A stretch of 43,125 nt of DNA from Bryobacterales bacterium (lineage in GTDB: Bacteria; Acidobacteriota; Terriglobia; Bryobacterales; UBA6623): positions 1-43,125 of the forward strand of contig JAJDZN010000093.1 in the NCBI GenBank assembly GCA_022824585.1, written 5' to 3'. Shown one piece after another: positions 35,502 through 43,125 of the stretch. Position 1 is the first letter of the stretch. Each line of letters begins with the position of its first letter. The notes below the pieces were generated by a model that ran no database searches, was not told where the DNA came from, and saw nothing but the letters and a program-made list of their open reading frames with translations. The translations under genes and the position numbers were made by a program.

Positions 35502-35537
35502 GAAGCCACCGGTTGATGTGCTTCAGCCGGTGGCTTC
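35502..35537 (+). terminator. transcription terminator hairpin after the beta-helix gene
   Basis: GAAGCCACCGG (35502-35512) pairs perfectly with CCGGTGGCTTC (35527-35537) across a 14-nt loop, starting 7 bp after the stop. The 3-prime flank CTCATCTAG is only weakly T-rich. Confidence 0.7.
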
Positions 35538-35890
35538 CTCATCTAGAACCCTTCTACCAAGAGGAGGAAGGGCTGCTCGGGCGCGGGATCGCAGCGGACA
35601 AGAGCGCCATCCACGCCGGGCCGCCGAGGTGCGCTCGTCGCCCCAACCCTGGGTTCCCTCGGAGGTTCGTGACCGATCACCGCGGCACCGGCCTGAGACT
35701 CGCGGCGCGGAGCGCGCCAGGCCCCTTGGTCGGCCGCACACAGCGGCCAATGGCGATGGCAGGCCGGAGTTGCAGGATCTTGCCGCTCAGTACGCGCGGT
35801 CGCGCGCGTCGACCAACGTTCATGGGTGCTTGTAGCCGCGCCGACGACGGCTCGTGTGATGCGAGCGCCGGCTGGATCGAGTGCGCCCGG
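35538..35890. other. gene-free stretch between beta-helix and TPR-TonB genes
   Basis: About 350 bp separate the terminator hairpin from the stop of the minus-strand TPR-TonB gene. Open frames exist on both strands but their translations are Arg/Pro/Ala-rich, lack a plausible start with ribosome binding site and show no domain. No tRNA-like T-loop, promoter pair or repeat stood out. It may be 3-prime flanking sequence or decayed coding DNA. Confidence 0.5.
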
Positions 35891-36892
35891 CTAGATCAGG
35901 CGGAAAGCGATTTCCAGCCGCAGTCGGGACGGAACTTTGCGCCCTCCGCTGCGAGCTGGCCGGAAGCGCCACTGTCGCACGGCTTCCACAGCCTTGTCAT
36001 CGAGGCCAAGACCCAAGTAGCGCAGGACATGGATATTGGCGGGCACTCCGTCCGCGTCCACATCGACCTGAAGCAACACGCTGCCTTCGTGATTCGCGAT
36101 CCGCGCTTCGTCTGTGTAGTCTGGCTCGGTGCGCTCGATCAACACCGCCGGCTGGACACCGGCACCCGCCGCCAGCGTCCCCAGGTCCGCCGGGTTTGCC
36201 GGAGTTGACCGCTCCCGACGGAGCTCGAGGGCGCGCTCCTCGAATTCCGCCGCGTCGGTCGGTCGCGACAGCTTGTGCAGCAACCGGGCCAGGTGGTCCA
36301 GCGTCATGATCGTGTCCGGATGATCTTCGCCGAGGCTCTTCTCCCGGATCTCGAGCGCCGTGCGGTAGTACGACTCGGCCTTTGCGTAGAGGACCTGGTT
36401 CTCGTACAGCACCGCGAGATTGTTCACGACTGCGGCCACGTCCGCGTGGTCCCGGCCGAGCAAGCGTGTTCGGGTGGCAAACGCCAGCTTGTAGAAGTTC
36501 TCCGCCTCCGTGTGCTTGACGCGGAGGTGGTAGTAGCGCCCGATGTCGTTGAGCAAAGACGCGTACTCTAGGCTCTCGGAACCCCACGCCAGCCGCCCGA
36601 TCTCGTCAGCCTCGCGGTAGAGCTGCTCCGGCACGGCGTAATCGCCCCGGCTCAAGTGCAGCTTGGCCAGCTCCATCAACGGGACCACCCTTCGAGGGTC
36701 GTCCTGTGAGAAGCCGCGCGCCTCCTCGCGGGCCCGCCTCAGCAGGCGGGCCGCCTGGTCAAACTCCTTGGTTGCGAGGGCCTCGCGGGCCGAGCGGATG
36801 GACTCGTCCCAAGACCCGTCCTGCGCCCGTCCCGAACCGGCACACAACGCCACCGAGGCCGCAACCACTACCGTGAGGAAATTGCGTCCCAC
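35891..36892 (-). CDS. TPR protein with C-terminal TonB domain
   Basis: The 333-residue product starts with GTG (36890-36892). It has a signal peptide (NFLTVVVAASVALCAGSGRAQ), then tetratricopeptide units of the kinesin-light-chain type (about 30-235). The clearest are ADVAAVVNNLAVLYENQVLYAKAESYYRTALEI and DTIMTLDHLARLLHKLSR. A TonB C-terminal fold occupies about 250-333: TEPDYTDEARIANHEGSVLLQVDVDADG, then DDKAVEAVRQWRFRPA. There is no N-terminal TM anchor or Pro-rich spacer of classical TonB, so a role in energising receptors is doubtful. The domain may bind other periplasmic proteins. It is probably monocistronic. Confidence 0.85.
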   Translation of the reverse strand: MGRNFLTVVVAASVALCAGSGRAQDGSWDESIRSAREALATKEFDQAARLLRRAREEARGFSQDDPRRVVPLMELAKLHLSRGDYAVPEQLYREADEIGRLAWGSESLEYASLLNDIGRYYHLRVKHTEAENFYKLAFATRTRLLGRDHADVAAVVNNLAVLYENQVLYAKAESYYRTALEIREKSLGEDHPDTIMTLDHLARLLHKLSRPTDAAEFEERALELRRERSTPANPADLGTLAAGAGVQPAVLIERTEPDYTDEARIANHEGSVLLQVDVDADGVPANIHVLRYLGLGLDDKAVEAVRQWRFRPARSGGRKVPSRLRLEIAFRLI

Positions 36893-37073
36893 CGTTGGAA
36901 TTCACTATTCATTGCGGTTGCGGTGCAGATCAAGCCACCGTTCCCGCGACACCCTGAGTTCCCAGTTTATCAGCACCTCGGGCTATCCAGTGCGCTGGAA
37001 CGGGTGGTCGAGCCGCGACTTGGCGCTGCTCGAGGCCGTGGTCTCGACCCTCGCGGCTGCGGTCGCGCGCCTG

Positions 37074-38048
37074 TCAAGGCAGCGCCAGCTGGCGGGCCCA
37101 GCCGCGATTGTCCTCGTACCAGCGAACCATCTCTTCGATGCCCGATTGCAGCGAGGTTTCAGGCTGCCAGCCGAGCAATTTCCGAGCCTTGCCAATGTCG
37201 GCCCACGTGGCTGGCACGTCTACGCGCGGCACCGCTACACGCCGGATGAGGGCCTTGCGTCCCAAGCACTCTTCGATCAGGCGCAATGCGTCGCTCAGCG
37301 CTACGGGGACGTTCGAGCCGAGATTGATCACCTCGAAGCCTGCCACCGGCTCGGCCGCCACCGTGCCGCGCGCGATATCGGAGACATACGTGAAATCGCG
37401 GGACTGGCTGCCATCGCCATGCAGGGTGATCGGCTGGCCTTCGCGAATCCACCGGACGAACCGGAAGAGGCTCATGTCAGGCCGCCCGGCCGGGCCGTAC
37501 ACGGTGAAGTAGCGCAGTACCGTCACGGCAAGGCCGTGCAGATGGTGGTGGGCATGGGACAGCGCTTCGGCGGCCAGCTTTGAAGCCGCATACGGCGAGC
37601 GGGGCCGCCCGGTGTCGCCGCGCTCGTGGAGCGGGAGATGCTCGCTGGCCCCGTAGACGCTCGAAGTCGATGCCAGCACGAGCTTTTCCACCCCGTGCGC
37701 GCTGCATGCGTCCAACACGTGCTGCGTGCCGATGGCGTTTGCGCTGATGTAGGCGCCTGGCCGCGCAACGCTTTGGGGCGCACCGGCGCGCGCGGCCAAA
37801 TGGAAGACGGCGGCGAAGCGGGCACGCTTGAACTCAGCGTCTAGGCAACTTCGATCAGTGATGTCGGCGCGAGCGAAGCGGAAGCCGGCGCGGCGCTCGA
37901 GCTGAGCGAGCCGCCAGTGCTTGATGACGGGGTCGTAGGCGTCGTTCAGGTTGTCGAGACCGACAACCTGTGCGCCGGCGTCGAGTAGCCGGGCCGCGAG
38001 CCAGTGCCCGATGAAGCCCGCCGCGCCGGTAACAAGGTATGTTGGCAT
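37074..38048 (-). CDS. NAD-dependent nucleotide-sugar epimerase (UDP-glucuronate/UDP-GlcNAcA 4-epimerase type)
   Basis: The 324-residue extended SDR has the NAD-binding VTGAAGFIGHWLA (Gly8, Gly11, Gly14). Its catalytic residues are the Ser of LASTSSVYG with Tyr153 and Lys157 in SPYAASKLAAE. FHLAARAGAPQSV and GLAVTVLRYFTVYGPAGRPDMSLFRF match UDP-glucuronate 4-epimerases. It is 17 bp downstream of the nucleotide-sugar dehydrogenase, so the pair probably oxidises a UDP-hexose and inverts C4 to make a galacturonate-type donor for surface polysaccharide. No glycosyltransferase or polymerase is next to it. Confidence 0.88.
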   Translation of the reverse strand: MPTYLVTGAAGFIGHWLAARLLDAGAQVVGLDNLNDAYDPVIKHWRLAQLERRAGFRFARADITDRSCLDAEFKRARFAAVFHLAARAGAPQSVARPGAYISANAIGTQHVLDACSAHGVEKLVLASTSSVYGASEHLPLHERGDTGRPRSPYAASKLAAEALSHAHHHLHGLAVTVLRYFTVYGPAGRPDMSLFRFVRWIREGQPITLHGDGSQSRDFTYVSDIARGTVAAEPVAGFEVINLGSNVPVALSDALRLIEECLGRKALIRRVAVPRVDVPATWADIGKARKLLGWQPETSLQSGIEEMVRWYEDNRGWARQLALP

Positions 38049-38065
38049 GCGCTGATCCCCTGCCT

Positions 38066-39364
38066 TCAGAGGCGCAGCAGGTGTGGGGCGGAAGTGCCGC
38101 CGAGCGCATTGCGAGTATCAAGGATCAGCGGCGCTACCTCGAGCAGGCGATCGTAGTCCACGCCGTCGTGATCCGCCAGGATGACCGCGATATCAGCCTC
38201 GCTGGCGGAGCGGATCAAGTCGCTGCGGTCGAGAGCCAGCGAGCCAGCGCGCAACTCGGCGACATGGGGGTCGCTGAATGTAATGCCGGCGCCCATGCCC
38301 GACAGCAAGGCCGCGATGTCGAGGGCGGGGGATTCGCGGGTGTCGCCTACGTTGCGCTTGTAGGCTACTCCGACCAAGTGGATGCGACTGCCCCGGACCG
38401 GCTTGCCTGCGTCGTTGAGCGCCGATTGGACCCGGTCCACGACGTGGCGCGGCATCTCGCCGTTGATTTCCGATGCCAGCCGGATCAGCCGCGGTTCGTA
38501 TCCTGCCTGCCTGGATTTCCAAGACAGCAAGTGCGGGTCGACCGGGACGCAGTGTCCGCCCAAGCCCGGGCCGGGATAGAAGGGCATGAACCCGAACGGC
38601 TTCGTCGCGGCCGCCTCGATGACCTCCCACACGTCGATGCCGAGGCGGCTGCACAGGACGGCGGTCTCGTTGGCTAGGCCGATGTTCACCATGCGAAACG
38701 TGTTTTCGAGCAGCTTGGCGGTCTCGGCGGCCAAGGTGGATGACACCGGCACGACCGTGTCAATGGCCCTGCCGTAGAAGGCCCGCCCCATCCGCAGGCA
38801 GGCGGGCGTGACGCCTCCGATGATCTTGGGGATGTCTTTCGTGCGGTACTCGGGATTGGCGGGGTCCACGCGCTCGGGGGAGTAGCACAGGAAGAAATCC
38901 GCTCCCACGCGCAGGCCGCGCTCCGCCAAGATCGGAAGTACCGCCTCCTCTGTGGTCCCGGGGTAAGTCGTCGATTCCAAGACTACGAGCATGCCTGGCT
39001 GCAGGTGCTTTGCCAGAGCGTTGGAGGCTTCTAGCACATGGGTAAGGTCGGGATCCTTGGTCTTGCGTAGCGGAGTCGGCACGCAGATCGAGACCGCATC
39101 GCAGGTGGCGAGTTCCGAATACTCCGAACTGGCTCGCAGGCGGCCTGCTCGCACCAGTTCCGCGAGCAAGCGCGCGTCGACATCTGGCACGCTGCAGCGG
39201 CCGGAATTGATCTCGCTGACGATGTCGGAGGCGGTGTCTACGCCGACGACCGAGAAACCGGCGCGGGCCAGCTCGACCGCAAGCGGCAGGCCGGCATAGC
39301 CCAGCCCCACAACGCCCGCTCGGGCGCTGCCGTCAGCGAGCCGGGCCTCCAGTCTGCTTGCCAT
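38066..39364 (-). CDS. UDP-sugar 6-dehydrogenase (UDP-Glc/UDP-GlcNAc dehydrogenase family)
   Basis: The ATG at 39362-39364 gives 432 residues beginning MASRLEARLADG, followed by the NAD loop GVVGLGYAGLPLAVELA. Catalytic Cys272 lies in GPGLGGHCVPVDPHLLSW. Other landmarks are LESTTYPGTTEE and YSPERVDPANP. The GGHCVPVDP form is that of the WecC/TviB/WbpA branch that acts on UDP-N-acetyl sugars, rather than the Ugd branch, but this is not decisive. It performs a two-step NAD-dependent oxidation of C6 to a uronate. It is first in a two-gene unit with the epimerase. Confidence 0.92.
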   Translation of the reverse strand: MASRLEARLADGSARAGVVGLGYAGLPLAVELARAGFSVVGVDTASDIVSEINSGRCSVPDVDARLLAELVRAGRLRASSEYSELATCDAVSICVPTPLRKTKDPDLTHVLEASNALAKHLQPGMLVVLESTTYPGTTEEAVLPILAERGLRVGADFFLCYSPERVDPANPEYRTKDIPKIIGGVTPACLRMGRAFYGRAIDTVVPVSSTLAAETAKLLENTFRMVNIGLANETAVLCSRLGIDVWEVIEAAATKPFGFMPFYPGPGLGGHCVPVDPHLLSWKSRQAGYEPRLIRLASEINGEMPRHVVDRVQSALNDAGKPVRGSRIHLVGVAYKRNVGDTRESPALDIAALLSGMGAGITFSDPHVAELRAGSLALDRSDLIRSASEADIAVILADHDGVDYDRLLEVAPLILDTRNALGGTSAPHLLRL

Positions 39365-39439
39365 CGCCGTGCGCTTCAGGTCTGCCGCCGTTTGGCTCGA
39401 TCTCGGTGCGCCGTAGGCGACCCGCGCCACAGCACGCGG

Positions 39440-39904
39440 TCACTCGATCGGAGGATCGTTCTCGGTCGCCGGCTCGGTGCCGAAGCGATAGCGGACGGTC
39501 GTGCTGTGATCGGTATAGAAGGTGCGGCTGCCCGAATCCGGCGACTGCGGATCTGCGTTGAGCGAGTAGCCAGCGGGCGTTCCGATCATCGAGAAGGCGT
39601 ACCCGAGGTGAAGGCCGTCGACGAGGTTCTCGTCCATCAGGTTGGCCGAGTCCGGCGACGGCTGCCCCCCTCCTGGCACGGGGCCGAGTTCGACTAGCGA
39701 CGCGGCATAGCGGCCGTACTGAGCAAAGTACTGGATCTGGGCCGTGTTGATGGCCTGGCACGAACGGATTGCCGCAAGTTCGTTCGCCATGCGCTTGGTG
39801 CTGGTGATGCGCGGGATCGCGATGGCGCTGATGATCAGGATGATCGCGATCACGATGAGGAGTTCGATCAGAGAAAATCCGCGATTTCGGCGCCGCCGGT
39901 CCAT
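39440..39904 (-). CDS. type IV pilin-like / pseudopilin precursor
   Basis: The ATG at 39902-39904, directly preceded by GAGGA, gives 154 residues. The class III signal is textbook: basic MDRRRRNRG, cleavage before Phe10, then FSLIELLIVIAIILIISAIAIP with Glu at +5 of the mature protein. The C-terminal globular part is short and Tyr/Asp-rich. It would be processed by a prepilin peptidase and assembled into a type IV pilus or type II-like pseudopilus, but no other pilus gene is nearby. It is divergent from cstA and 75 bp upstream of the nucleotide-sugar genes. Confidence 0.88.
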   Translation of the reverse strand: MDRRRRNRGFSLIELLIVIAIILIISAIAIPRITSTKRMANELAAIRSCQAINTAQIQYFAQYGRYAASLVELGPVPGGGQPSPDSANLMDENLVDGLHLGYAFSMIGTPAGYSLNADPQSPDSGSRTFYTDHSTTVRYRFGTEPATENDPPIE

Positions 39905-40097
39905 TCCTCGCTCTCCTGCCTCCATTCTAGGGTCTTGCTGGGCCATCTCTATCTATCAGACGCACCTGGACGCCATCCCGTTCAGTCAGGCCTGTCCTGC
40001 CGTCCGCTAGCCGCAGCGCCATCTGCGATCCCGCTCCCGCGCCGCTTGCCCGGTGGCGGTATCATACTCTGAGCCTCGTCCGGCAACTGGGGATTCC

Positions 40098-41771
40098 ATG
40101 CAACCTGCACTTGCGGCCATCTGCTGCTTCATTGTCTACGCGGTGGTCTACCGCTTCTACGCTCGCCACTTGGGCTCGCGCATCTTCCAGCTCGACCCCA
40201 GCGCCGCCACGCCGGCCCACTCCATGAAGGACGGCGTCGACTACGTGCCCTGCCGCCGCATGGTGCTGTTCGGCCACCACTATGCCTCGATTGCCGGCTT
40301 GGCGCCCATGCTCGGCCCGGCGATTGCCGTGATCTGGGGCTGGCTGCCCGGCATGCTCTGGGTTGTTCTGGGCACGCTCTTCATCGGCGCCGTGCATGAC
40401 TTCGGGGCGCTGGTCGTTTCGATGCGCCACCGGGGGATGAGTATCGGCAAGGTGGCCGAGGACCTGATCGGACGCCGTGCCAAGGGGATCTTCTTGCTGA
40501 TCATTCTGTTCTTGATCTGCTTGGTCATGGGCGTGTTCGTCCGCACCGTCTCGGGCCTGTTCACGGCGGAGTTCTATCCCGAGTCCGTCTTCCCGACCTT
40601 CACCCTGATCGCCATTGCGATGGTGATCGGCTGGCTGGTGTACAAGCGCGGCGTGTCGGTTGTGCGCCTGACCGTGGTCGGCTTCCTGCTGATGTTGGTG
40701 TCGATCGGTGTGGGCCTGGCCATCGGCCGGCCGGACCTCAGTAGCGAGATTTGGATCCTGATCCTGCTCGTGTACGCATTCGCGGCATCCACTCTGCCTG
40801 TGTGGTCCCTGCTGCAGCCGCGCGACTACCTCAACTCGTGGCTGCTGTACCTCGGCCTGGCCGCGTCGTACGTGGGGCTGTTCGTGCTGCGGCCGGAATT
40901 CGCGGCGCCGGTCCTGGACACGCAGCCGAACGACGCTCCGCCCATCTTTCCGTTCGTGTTCATCGTGATCGCCTGCGGCGCCATCTCCGGCTTCCATGGC
41001 TTGGTGTCCTCCGGGACGACCTCCAAGCAAATTGACAAGGAGACCGACGCCTTGCCGATCGGGTACGGCGGCATGGTCGGGGAATCGCTGCTCGGGCTGC
41101 TGGCTGTGCTGGCGTGCACGGCGGGCTTCCGCTCTGCAGAGAGCTGGGCCGAGCACTACTCGAGCTGGAGCACGGCCAGCGGGTTGGCCGAGAAAATGAA
41201 GGCGTTCATCGACGGCACGGCAATGTTCTTGAGCTCCCTCGGACTTCCGGTCGAGCTCGCCCAAGCCTTCATCGCCTTGGTGGCGGTCTCGTTCGCGCTG
41301 ACCTCGCTCGATTCCGGCACGCGCCTGCTGCGCTACAACATCGAGGAGATCTCGCAGTCGATCAAGGTGCCCGCGTTGGGCCAGCGCTATGTCGCGTCCA
41401 CGCTCGCCGTCGTCTTGATCGGATTCTTCGCCTTCTACGAAGTGGAGGGGCAGCCTGTCGGGCTGGCGCTGTGGAGCTTGTTCGGCAGCACCAACCAGGT
41501 GTTGGGGGCGCTGACCCTGCTGGCGGTGACGATCTACTTGCGCCAGAAGGGGCGCAATTTCGTTTACACGCTCGCTCCGATGGCGTTCATGCTGACGGTG
41601 ACCATCGTTGCCATGGTGATCGACATTCGCAAGTACTGGGCCAACCAGCAGCTCTTGCTGTGGGGCGTGGCTGCCTCGATCTTCGTGCTGAGCGTGTGGT
41701 TGCTGGTCGAGGCCGTCCTGCGCTTCCGTAGCGACTCGGCCACCATCGGGGGCATGGCCGCCGGCGACTGA
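40098..41771 (+). CDS. cstA: CstA-family (carbon starvation) peptide/pyruvate transporter, short form
   Basis: The ATG at 40098 gives 557 residues, shorter than E. coli CstA (about 700). About 15 hydrophobic helices are present. Family signatures are LDPSAATPAHSMKDGVDYVP, VLFGHHYASIAGLAPMLGPAIA, GALVVSMRHRGMSIG and ISGFHGLVSSGTTSKQIDKETDA. LASLD-type sodium-site-like sequence appears as VSFALTSLDSGTRLLRYNIEE. Characterised members import peptides or pyruvate. It is divergent from the pilin gene and ends 9 bp before a convergent small gene. No LytS/CRP-type control site was recognised. Confidence 0.93.
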   Translation: MQPALAAICCFIVYAVVYRFYARHLGSRIFQLDPSAATPAHSMKDGVDYVPCRRMVLFGHHYASIAGLAPMLGPAIAVIWGWLPGMLWVVLGTLFIGAVHDFGALVVSMRHRGMSIGKVAEDLIGRRAKGIFLLIILFLICLVMGVFVRTVSGLFTAEFYPESVFPTFTLIAIAMVIGWLVYKRGVSVVRLTVVGFLLMLVSIGVGLAIGRPDLSSEIWILILLVYAFAASTLPVWSLLQPRDYLNSWLLYLGLAASYVGLFVLRPEFAAPVLDTQPNDAPPIFPFVFIVIACGAISGFHGLVSSGTTSKQIDKETDALPIGYGGMVGESLLGLLAVLACTAGFRSAESWAEHYSSWSTASGLAEKMKAFIDGTAMFLSSLGLPVELAQAFIALVAVSFALTSLDSGTRLLRYNIEEISQSIKVPALGQRYVASTLAVVLIGFFAFYEVEGQPVGLALWSLFGSTNQVLGALTLLAVTIYLRQKGRNFVYTLAPMAFMLTVTIVAMVIDIRKYWANQQLLLWGVAASIFVLSVWLLVEAVLRFRSDSATIGGMAAGD

Positions 41772-41786
41772 CGGGAGGTCTCAGTC
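41766..41786. terminator. hairpin overlapping convergent stop codons
   Basis: GACTGA (41766-41771) and TCAGTC (41781-41786) pair around a 9-nt loop. Each arm is the last Asp codon plus TGA of one of the two convergent genes, so the dyad is formed by the stops themselves. The stem is weak (6 bp). Confidence 0.4.
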
Positions 41787-42038
41787 CCAAGCCTTGGACG
41801 CTAGGTTCCGCTCCACGCTGCCATCGACGAGGTGGAAGCCGGTGTCGTGCAAAGGGTCGGCCGAGCAGACCAGCTTGGCCGCGCCGTACTCGCCCCGCGG
41901 CTCAGGAAACGTCGAGCTGAAGTCGGCGTCGTGTTCGGAGATCGTCCAGACAAGGCGGCCCTTGAACGGGACGCGAACCAAGAGCTGGGCGCCGCATGCA
42001 CGGCAGCGGTATTGCAACGTCGGCAATGGTACCTCCAT
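41781..42038 (-). CDS. small conserved-looking protein with zinc-ribbon-like Cys pair
   Basis: The ATG at 42036-42038 gives 85 residues, MEVPLPTLQYRCRACGAQL; the frame extends to 42095 but the extra residues look non-coding. CRACG is followed by hydrophobic beta-like strands and a single later Cys (KLVCSADPLHDTGFHLVDG), so a full four-Cys zinc ribbon is not complete. No function was recognised. It converges on cstA and lies downstream of the HhH-GPD-like gene with a 74-bp gap. Confidence 0.6.
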   Translation of the reverse strand: MEVPLPTLQYRCRACGAQLLVRVPFKGRLVWTISEHDADFSSTFPEPRGEYGAAKLVCSADPLHDTGFHLVDGSVERNLASKAWD

Positions 42039-42112
42039 GGCTAGGCTGAAGCCTGCTCGCGAGGGTTGCGTCGTATGGGCACCCCCGTGCTGCAAGTGCG
42101 CAGAAGCATCAT

Positions 42113-42955
42113 TCAGGGCTCAATCCTTGTTTGCGTCCGCCGCGAGTTGTTTGCTATCTCCTCCAGCTCCGAATTGGTGAGGTGCGCTTCATCCCTTGCG
42201 CATAGGAGCCAGATCGCATTGTCGACGAACACCACGGGCTGATCCGCCGCTGCCGCGATTTCTGCGGCGACGGTCATGACTTCCAGCTTCTCTCTCGACG
42301 TCGACGCTGGAGACTCTCTCCCCCCTCGCGTCCGCTTCCAGCGGTTGAAACGGACTAGCCCGAACGCCCCTGCCGCCCGTGTCAGGTGCCGCTCCGGCTT
42401 GGCCACGTCGAAGCCCAGATTCTTCAGTGTTTCGGCGGCGAGAGCAACGCCGAGAGAGGGGAGTTTGTATTCGCCTTGGTCGCCGAGCAGCAACGCGGCC
42501 AGCTTCGGGTCGCCGTCACTCTGCTCCACCAGAGAAGTGAAGTATCGGTCCGCCCCTCCGTTGCGCTTGCTGTATCGCAAGAGCTTTCGGGCAGCGTGAA
42601 TGAGGAGCTTTAGATTGAGACTGAGGGTCATCGACCCCGCCCTTCGATCTTCAAACCACGGCACGAACCGGTTGTCTATCTCAGTGTCCGACAGGCTCGC
42701 GTACGACTCCAAGCTGAAGCCGCAGAAGAGTTCTGAGAGATCCGCCTGAACCCGCTCGACCTTTGACCAGACCGTGTTGCTGGACAATACGGCCAACAGG
42801 ATCCCTTCGAATACTTCTTCGTCGCTCCAGGTTCGGCCTTCAGCTCTTTCCTTGACGGCTGCCACTTGGCCAAACTTTTGAATTCGTTCCCGCCAGCGCT
42901 CGTGCCGCAAGTCGAGACAAGCCTCAATGTTGCTCCAGAGGATGCGATGGTTCAT
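42113..42955 (-). CDS. HhH-GPD-superfamily protein, 3-methyladenine DNA glycosylase-like
   Basis: The ATG at 42953-42955 gives 280 residues (MNHRILWSNIEACLDL); no good Shine-Dalgarno is visible. The frame stays open to 43108 with an Arg/Lys-rich extension that is probably not coding. DEEVFEGILLAVLSSNTVWSKVERV and LSELFCGFSLESYASLSDTEI resemble the N-terminal helices of Tag/HhH-GPD glycosylases. LPSLGVALAAETLKNLGFDVAKPERHLTRAAGAFG fits the hairpin and following segment, where the canonical Asp position reads Glu (KPERHL). VFVDNAIWLLCA closes the domain. Base-excision repair is the likely role, with the Glu substitution a caution. It is less G+C-rich than its neighbours. Confidence 0.6.
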   Translation of the reverse strand: MNHRILWSNIEACLDLRHERWRERIQKFGQVAAVKERAEGRTWSDEEVFEGILLAVLSSNTVWSKVERVQADLSELFCGFSLESYASLSDTEIDNRFVPWFEDRRAGSMTLSLNLKLLIHAARKLLRYSKRNGGADRYFTSLVEQSDGDPKLAALLLGDQGEYKLPSLGVALAAETLKNLGFDVAKPERHLTRAAGAFGLVRFNRWKRTRGGRESPASTSREKLEVMTVAAEIAAAADQPVVFVDNAIWLLCARDEAHLTNSELEEIANNSRRTQTRIEP

Positions 42956-43059
42956 GGTCACGTGTTCATCAAGACTCCCTGTCCGCTTAGCAGCCTGTGG
43001 TTTTAGTCGCTTTGCCGACCATGTCGGTCGGTGGCCTTGCCTAGTGGTCCTTCGACGGC

Positions 43060-43125
43060 CTATGCAAGTTTTTCGGCAAGTTCCGGGCTTTTCCCCTGTC
43101 TGAGGCACAGGAGGCCCCTGAGCGT
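43060..43125 (-). CDS. possible C-terminal end of a gene entering from the right edge
   Basis: A minus-strand frame open at the window edge reads TLRGLLCLRQGKSPELAEKLA and stops at TAG (43060-43062). The 21 residues have protein-like composition, and the stop lies 104 bp upstream of the HhH-GPD-like start. It is too short to identify and could be chance. Confidence 0.28.
   Translation of the reverse strand, partial: TLRGLLCLRQGKSPELAEKLA

Noticed and set aside
35513..36208. 231-residue plus-strand open frame after the beta-helix gene
   Set aside because: Half of it is antisense to the TPR-TonB gene and the rest is Arg/Pro-rich without a ribosome binding site or domain.
40062..41264. 400-residue minus-strand open frame
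   Set aside because: It is antisense to cstA and shows only Gln/His/Arg/Asp-rich sequence typical of reversed membrane-protein codons.
1..43125. CRISPR array or phage/defence island
   Set aside because: No spaced direct repeats, cas genes, integrase, restriction or toxin-antitoxin genes were seen.

Overview
The window is a stretch of GC-rich (roughly two-thirds G+C by eye), gene-dense bacterial chromosome with frequent GTG and TTG starts and very short intergenic gaps. Several features point to a Gram-negative, mostly aerobic heterotroph: a TonB-type C-terminal domain, a type IV pilin-like precursor, bactofilin, Tat-type and Sec-type signal peptides, two secreted sulfatases and an eight-heme cytochrome. 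The sucC-sucD-ndk order, the TPR/TonB fusion and the sulfatases together suggest an Acidobacteriota-like lineage. That placement is inference; no rRNA or clade-specific marker is present.

Layout. 1-177 is the C-terminal end of a probable transposase running off the left edge. 243-3769 (minus) is a two-gene unit, a sulfatase followed by a TPR/octaheme cytochrome c. 3931-8466 holds thrC, ilvD, a HAD phosphatase and a methyltransferase. 8506-11155 (minus) reads M20 peptidase, amidohydrolase, a hairpin, infA, then a SixA-like phosphatase. 11383-13795 (plus) is bactofilin, a methyltransferase-like protein and a TPR lipoprotein/secreted protein behind a recognisable promoter with an overlapping inverted repeat. 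A second sulfatase (13848-15287, minus) has altered metal-site residues.

15468-24056 (plus) is the accessory core: a YciI-like protein, an NCS2 nucleobase-type permease with a soluble C-terminal domain, a DASS/SLC13 anion transporter, an unrecognised 257-residue protein, a two-domain extradiol (VOC) dioxygenase, and an IorAB-like two-subunit molybdenum hydroxylase whose large subunit carries a twin-arginine signal. My reading is a candidate uptake-and-oxidation locus for an N-heterocyclic or aromatic compound. Its most striking non-coding signal is an 18-bp perfect inverted repeat (20338-20355 / 20409-20426) that brackets the ribosome binding site and start codon of the dioxygenase.

24129-33568 is central metabolism: trpD divergent from sucC-sucD-ndk, a propionyl-CoA carboxylase beta chain, a GT21/HpnI-like glycosyltransferase, a membrane-anchored spermidine-synthase-like protein and glyA. 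33764-35494 is a large secreted parallel beta-helix protein with a strong Shine-Dalgarno and a terminator hairpin. 35538-35890 has no convincing gene. 35891-39904 (minus) carries a TPR-TonB fusion, a nucleotide-sugar epimerase/dehydrogenase pair and a pilin-like protein. 40098-42955 has a short CstA-family transporter, a small zinc-ribbon-like protein and an HhH-GPD-type DNA glycosylase-like protein. A possible C-terminal gene fragment lies at the right edge. No tRNA, rRNA or CRISPR array was seen.
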